Source: Sandarakinorhabdus oryzae
GTDB taxonomy: Bacteria > Pseudomonadota > Alphaproteobacteria > Sphingomonadales > Sphingomonadaceae
NCBI RefSeq assembly: GCF_009733735.1
Contig: NZ_WNJP01000012.1
Coordinates: 1-35,679 of the forward strand
Length of the DNA: 35,679 bases
Direction of reading: 5' to 3'
Position 1 is the first letter of the stretch. Each line of letters starts with the position of its first letter. Positions 32,354-35,679 of this stretch are shown here, piece after piece. A program made the position numbers and the translations under genes. The notes under the pieces were generated by a model that saw nothing but the letters and a program-made list of their open reading frames with translations, searched no databases and had not been told where the DNA came from.

Positions 32354-33534
32354 GCCGCCACCCGCGCTGCCGCATCCAGCCGCACCGCCTGCCAGAACAG
32401 GGGATAATCGAAAACGTGGAAATTGTTGCCCGGCAGCACGAACGCCGGATAGCCGCTGGGCGCCTCGCCGATCAGCAGCAGTCCGCGCGGATCGCATTTG
32501 GCGGGCACACCCGGCGTCACCAACTGGCCGGCGGTGAGCGTGGCCGAAGGCACCAGGCTGCCCGGGTTGGCGCTGGCCGGCGCCGCATCGCCGACGCTGC
32601 CGGTCAGGGGATTGCTGCACAGCATGGCGGTGCCGGCACGGGGCCGGCCGGCCATGCCAGTGCCCTGGTAATAAATGTCGATGATCGCCTGCGCGTCGGC
32701 CGGTTCGGCAAAGCTCTGCCAGCTGAGCAGACAGCGCGCCTGATCACGGCGCTCGCACGCTGGCAGGCCCAATGCGGGCAGATCGGCGGTGATCGACACC
32801 GGCCAGCCGACGGCATAGGCGGCGACAATGCGGGCGGCGAGCGGCCGGCCGGCGATCTCCTCCTTCAACAGGCGCAGCAGGTGCAGCGCACCCTGGCTGT
32901 GGCCGGCCAGGATGATCGGGCTGCCCGGCGGCTGCTTGTCCAGAAAGCGGCGGAAGGCAACGAGCACATCGCCATAGGCGAGGTCTTGTGCGGCTTGCGC
33001 CTTCGCCCGCGTCTCCGGCGTGTCGGCCAGGAAACTGCCCAGCACTGCCTGCCGGTAATGCGGGGCCCACAGCGGCCCGGCATCGGCCAGCGCGCTGGCT
33101 TCGGTGCGCAGGAAGCCGGCCAGGCGCGTCGCGGTCAGGCCATCGGCGGAATTCCCGTTCCAGTGGCGGTTGTCGAGCGCGGCCGTCGGCGGAATGAAGA
33201 ACACCGCCACGTCGCCCTTGGGCTGCGCTGGCGCGCCCTGTGGCCGCCAGGCGGTGGGATCATTGGCCATGCCGGGCATCGCCGCCCAGCCTGAGGCCTT
33301 GTAATAATCGGGCGCCACCCCGGCGGCCGTCGCCTCATAGTCGCCCGACGGCACCAAGGCCGCGCTCAGTAGCCGGTTGCCGGCCAAGCGCCAGGCAAAG
33401 CCAAGGATGATGACGGTGATGATGGCGATGGCGACCAGCCACAGGAACAGCCGCGGCAGGCGCGCTGGCCGCTCGACCCGGCGCGGCCGGGCGGGCTCGG
33501 GCGGTGGTGCATCGTCGGGCAGTTGGTCAGACAC
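32335..33534 (-). CDS. DUF3089 family alpha/beta hydrolase, membrane-anchored
   Basis: This 399-residue protein has a proline-rich cytoplasmic start, one transmembrane helix at about 29-48 and an extracytoplasmic alpha/beta hydrolase domain with nucleophile Ser213 in the elbow GHSQG, typical of DUF3089. A C-terminal His in NNFHVFDY may complete the triad. Substrate unknown; esterase or lipase activity is likely. It heads the minus-strand chain DUF3089-ruvX-msrB-cyclophilin-DUF952, with every junction overlapping. Confidence 0.9.
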   Translation of the reverse strand: MSDQLPDDAPPPEPARPRRVERPARLPRLFLWLVAIAIITVIILGFAWRLAGNRLLSAALVPSGDYEATAAGVAPDYYKASGWAAMPGMANDPTAWRPQGAPAQPKGDVAVFFIPPTAALDNRHWNGNSADGLTATRLAGFLRTEASALADAGPLWAPHYRQAVLGSFLADTPETRAKAQAAQDLAYGDVLVAFRRFLDKQPPGSPIILAGHSQGALHLLRLLKEEIAGRPLAARIVAAYAVGWPVSITADLPALGLPACERRDQARCLLSWQSFAEPADAQAIIDIYYQGTGMAGRPRAGTAMLCSNPLTGSVGDAAPASANPGSLVPSATLTAGQLVTPGVPAKCDPRGLLLIGEAPSGYPAFVLPGNNFHVFDYPLFWQAVRLDAAARVAAWKAER

Positions 33535-33663
33535 GCAGGGCCAGTCTCGTCATTTGATGGTCGCCGCTGACTAGCAGCGCTCTCGCTGCACTGCGAAGAA
33601 AAACGCGCGTCGCCGGGGTCACCCCCTTGAGTTTTCGTATTTGAGCGGCATAAAGTCACAGCT
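33535..33663 (+). promoter_or_regulatory. Divergent promoter region between DUF3089 gene and response regulator
   Basis: A weak -35/-10 pair TTGAGT and CATAAA, about 16 bases apart, points towards the response regulator. No strong ribosome site precedes the ATG at 33664. Nothing else is clear here. Confidence 0.35.
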
Positions 33664-34353
33664 ATGAGCAGCATCCTGTGCGTCGAAGATGACGCCACCA
33701 TGGCCGAACATATCGCGCAGGGTCTGCGGGAAGCCGGCTATCATGTCGATGTGGCTGGGAACGGGGCGCTGGGGCTGGAGCTGGCCATGGCCGGCCATTA
33801 TGCCGCCATCGTGCTGGATCGCATGCTGCCTGAACTCGATGGGCTCACCCTGCTGGCCCGCCTGCGCGAAGCCGGCAACCGCACGCCGGTGGTGATGCTG
33901 TCCGCCCTGGCCAGCCTGGATGAACGCGTGCGCGGCCTGCGCGCCGGCTCCGACGATTATCTCACCAAGCCGTTCGAGCTGGCCGAACTGCTGGCCCGCC
34001 TGGAAGCGGTGCAGCGCCGCGGCCCGCCCACCGGCGAAGTCACCCGCCTGGTCGAAGGCGAGCTTGAGCTCGATCTGCTTGCCCGCCGCGTGTTCTGGGG
34101 CGGCAAGCGCATCGATCTGCAGCCGCGCGAATTTCGCCTGCTCGAATATCTTGTCCGCCACCGCGGCCAGGTCGTCACCCGCTCCATGCTGCTGGAAGGC
34201 GTGTGGGATTATCATTTCGATCCCGGCACCAACGTCATCGACGTGCATGTCAGCCGCCTGCGCAAGAAGCTGGATGAAGGCGGCGCCGGCAACATCGTGC
34301 AGACCGTGCGCGGCACCGGCTATCGCGTCGGCGGCGAAACCGTCACGGCCTGA
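33664..34353 (+). CDS. OmpR-family two-component response regulator
   Basis: This 229-residue regulator has a receiver domain with the acidic pocket Glu8/Asp9, phosphorylated Asp52 (VLDRMLPELDG), Ser80 and Lys102 (LTKPFE), and an OmpR-type winged helix from about residue 130 with LQPREFRLLEYLVRHRGQVVTR and NVIDVHVSRLRKKLDEG. It binds DNA when phosphorylated by the kinase encoded next, whose start overlaps its stop by one base (TGATG). Targets are unknown. Confidence 0.95.
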   Translation: MSSILCVEDDATMAEHIAQGLREAGYHVDVAGNGALGLELAMAGHYAAIVLDRMLPELDGLTLLARLREAGNRTPVVMLSALASLDERVRGLRAGSDDYLTKPFELAELLARLEAVQRRGPPTGEVTRLVEGELELDLLARRVFWGGKRIDLQPREFRLLEYLVRHRGQVVTRSMLLEGVWDYHFDPGTNVIDVHVSRLRKKLDEGGAGNIVQTVRGTGYRVGGETVTA

Positions 34354-35679
34354 TGCCCCGGCTGGGGCAGTCCAGCTGGAGACCATCCGGCTTTCGCCTG
34401 CTGTTTGCCCAGTTCCTGCCGCGCACCACCACGGCGCGGATCAGCCTCGTGCTGTTCCTCGTGCTGGTCGCCGGATCGGCGCTGCTGCTGCTGCTGCTGG
34501 AACGCGCCACCCAGAGCCAGCTCGACGCCGAAGGCCGCGCCCGCATCACCGCCATTGCCGATGCCGCCGAACAGGCCTGGCGCCGCAAGGGCATCGAAGC
34601 CGGCGTCACTATCCTTGATGGCGAACTGGCGGTGCCGGGGCCGCTGGTGATCCACCTCGCCAGCAGCGACGGCACGCTGCTGCTCGGCAATCTGGCGCGC
34701 TGGCCGGCCAAGGTGCCCACCGATCGACGCTTTTACCGGGTGCCGGCGATGCACGCCGAACATGGCGATATCGAACCCTATGTGGTGACGGCGCGTGCGC
34801 TGCCCGATGGCTATCGCCTGCTGGTCGGCCGCAGCCTGGAAGCCGAAGTGCAGTTGCAGTCCACGCTCACCACCATGCTGCTGGCGGCACTGCCACTGGC
34901 GGCGCTGCTGGCCTGGCTGACCAGCCGGCTGATCACCCGCATCATCGCCGATCGCGCCCGCGGCATCGCCAGCGTGGTGGGCGAGGTGACCGCCGGCAAG
35001 CTGCATGCCCGCGTGGACCTGCCGCCTGGCCCGCCGGCCGACGCCTTCGATGCCATGGGCCAGGCCTTCAACATCATGCTGGCGCGCATTGAGGGCCTGC
35101 TCGATGAACTGCGTGCCGTCACCGACGGGCTGGCGCATGATCTGCGCTCGCCGCTCACCCGGCTGAAGGCGCGCATCGAGAAGCTGAAACAGGGCAGCGT
35201 CGTCGATGCCGCCGATCTCGATGCGGTGTCGGCCGAGGCGCAGTCCCTGCTCGCCATGCTCGACAACAGCCTGGAGATCAGCCGCGCCGAAGCCGGCATC
35301 GGCCGTGACCGGTTTGAAGAGGTCGATCTGTCGAAGATGGTGGAAGATCTTGCCGACATGTACGAGCCACTGGCCGAAGATGGCGGCGTGGAACTGAAGG
35401 TGCGGCCCAACCTGTCACGGGTGATGGCCCACGCCCATCGCCAGTTGCTGGGCCGGGCGCTGGCCAATCTGATCGACAATGCGCTGCGCTATGGCGCGCA
35501 AGGGCATGTGATTGAACTGGCCGCCGAAATGACCGACCATGGTGCGCGGCTGGTGGTGGGCGATCATGGCCCTGGCATCCCGCCGAGCCAACGCCGCGAA
35601 GCCTTGCGCCGCTTTGGCCGGCTTGATGCGGCGCGCGGGGCGCAGAAGGGCCGGGGCGGCCGCCGCGTCCAGGGCGCCG
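34353..35679 (+). CDS. Sensor histidine kinase (3' end cut by window edge)
   Basis: About 442 residues are visible. The kinase has a first membrane helix near 29-49, a periplasmic sensor region, a second helix near 170-190, a HAMP linker, the H-box LAHDLRSPLTRL with phospho-accepting His262, an N-box LANLIDNALRYGA and the G1 box GDHGPGIPP. The last visible residues RLDAARGAQKGRGGRRVQGA do not show the expected glycine-rich G2 box (GxGLGL). Because this is at the window end, it may be a real difference or a sequence problem. It pairs with the preceding regulator. Confidence 0.9.
   Translation, partial: MPRLGQSSWRPSGFRLLFAQFLPRTTTARISLVLFLVLVAGSALLLLLLERATQSQLDAEGRARITAIADAAEQAWRRKGIEAGVTILDGELAVPGPLVIHLASSDGTLLLGNLARWPAKVPTDRRFYRVPAMHAEHGDIEPYVVTARALPDGYRLLVGRSLEAEVQLQSTLTTMLLAALPLAALLAWLTSRLITRIIADRARGIASVVGEVTAGKLHARVDLPPGPPADAFDAMGQAFNIMLARIEGLLDELRAVTDGLAHDLRSPLTRLKARIEKLKQGSVVDAADLDAVSAEAQSLLAMLDNSLEISRAEAGIGRDRFEEVDLSKMVEDLADMYEPLAEDGGVELKVRPNLSRVMAHAHRQLLGRALANLIDNALRYGAQGHVIELAAEMTDHGARLVVGDHGPGIPPSQRREALRRFGRLDAARGAQKGRGGRRVQGA

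Noticed and set aside
1-35679. CRISPR arrays, tRNA or rRNA genes, insertion sequences
   Set aside because: No regularly spaced repeats, cloverleaf tRNA, rRNA-like blocks, transposase genes or target duplications were found by reading.

Overview
The window comes from a GC-rich alphaproteobacterium, most probably an aerobic anoxygenic phototroph of the Sphingomonadales. This is inferred from gene content: a PEPxxWA-type PEP-CTERM protein, a UrcA family protein, an ispH-thrB-rnhA cluster, an ATP12 chaperone gene, and a light-harvesting pair of LH2 type with a PucC-like transporter. No rRNA, tRNA, IS element, phage gene or CRISPR array was seen. Both ends cut genes.

Layout. 1-2449 (minus): an ABC exporter of YbbA/YbbP type with a dienelactone-hydrolase-family gene between its ATPase and permease, divergent from tesA and thpR (2476-3694). 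3791-4543: a PEP-CTERM protein ending at a strong terminator shared with the glycine cleavage operon. 4610-10058 (minus): tandem glycine riboswitch, gcvT, gcvH, a SAM methyltransferase, gcvPA, gcvPB. 10184-10954: a doubtful small secreted ORF and a lipoprotein. 11054-14913 (plus): ispH, thrB, rnhA and a PucC-like membrane protein, convergent with pucBA (15092-15524, minus). 15910-19836: an exported M20-like protein, a desaturase-like protein divergent from an ArsR-type regulator with two palindromic operators between them, and an MBL-fold hydrolase with a LiuR-like site. 19903-22286 (plus): a tightly packed operon of a PaiB-like flavoprotein, HAD phosphatase, two small membrane proteins and ATP12. 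22360-27392 (plus): propionyl-CoA carboxylase beta and alpha subunits, separated by a DUF2269 protein, a UrcA protein and a large structured inverted-repeat element. 27501-33534: ogt, a DegP-like protease, a GST, and a minus-strand chain of overlapping genes (DUF3089 protein, ruvX, msrB, cyclophilin-like protein, DUF952). 33664 to the end: an OmpR-type two-component system whose kinase runs off the window.

How the genes work together. The glycine riboswitch probably switches on the whole glycine cleavage operon when glycine is abundant. IspH makes the isoprenoid precursors that carotenoids and the bacteriochlorophyll tail need, and sits near the antenna genes, although a direct regulatory link is not shown. 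PccA and PccB form one enzyme for propionyl-CoA from branched-chain amino acids and odd-chain fatty acids.

The signals that deserve a second look are the 265-base branched inverted-repeat element at 24856-25120, the LH2 pair with its Ala/Pro/Glu-rich tail and an apparent Asn in place of a conserved beta-subunit His, the double ArsR operator, the triple 11-bp-phased Pho-box-like repeat, and exported or membrane enzymes whose metal-ligand positions differ from the classical families.
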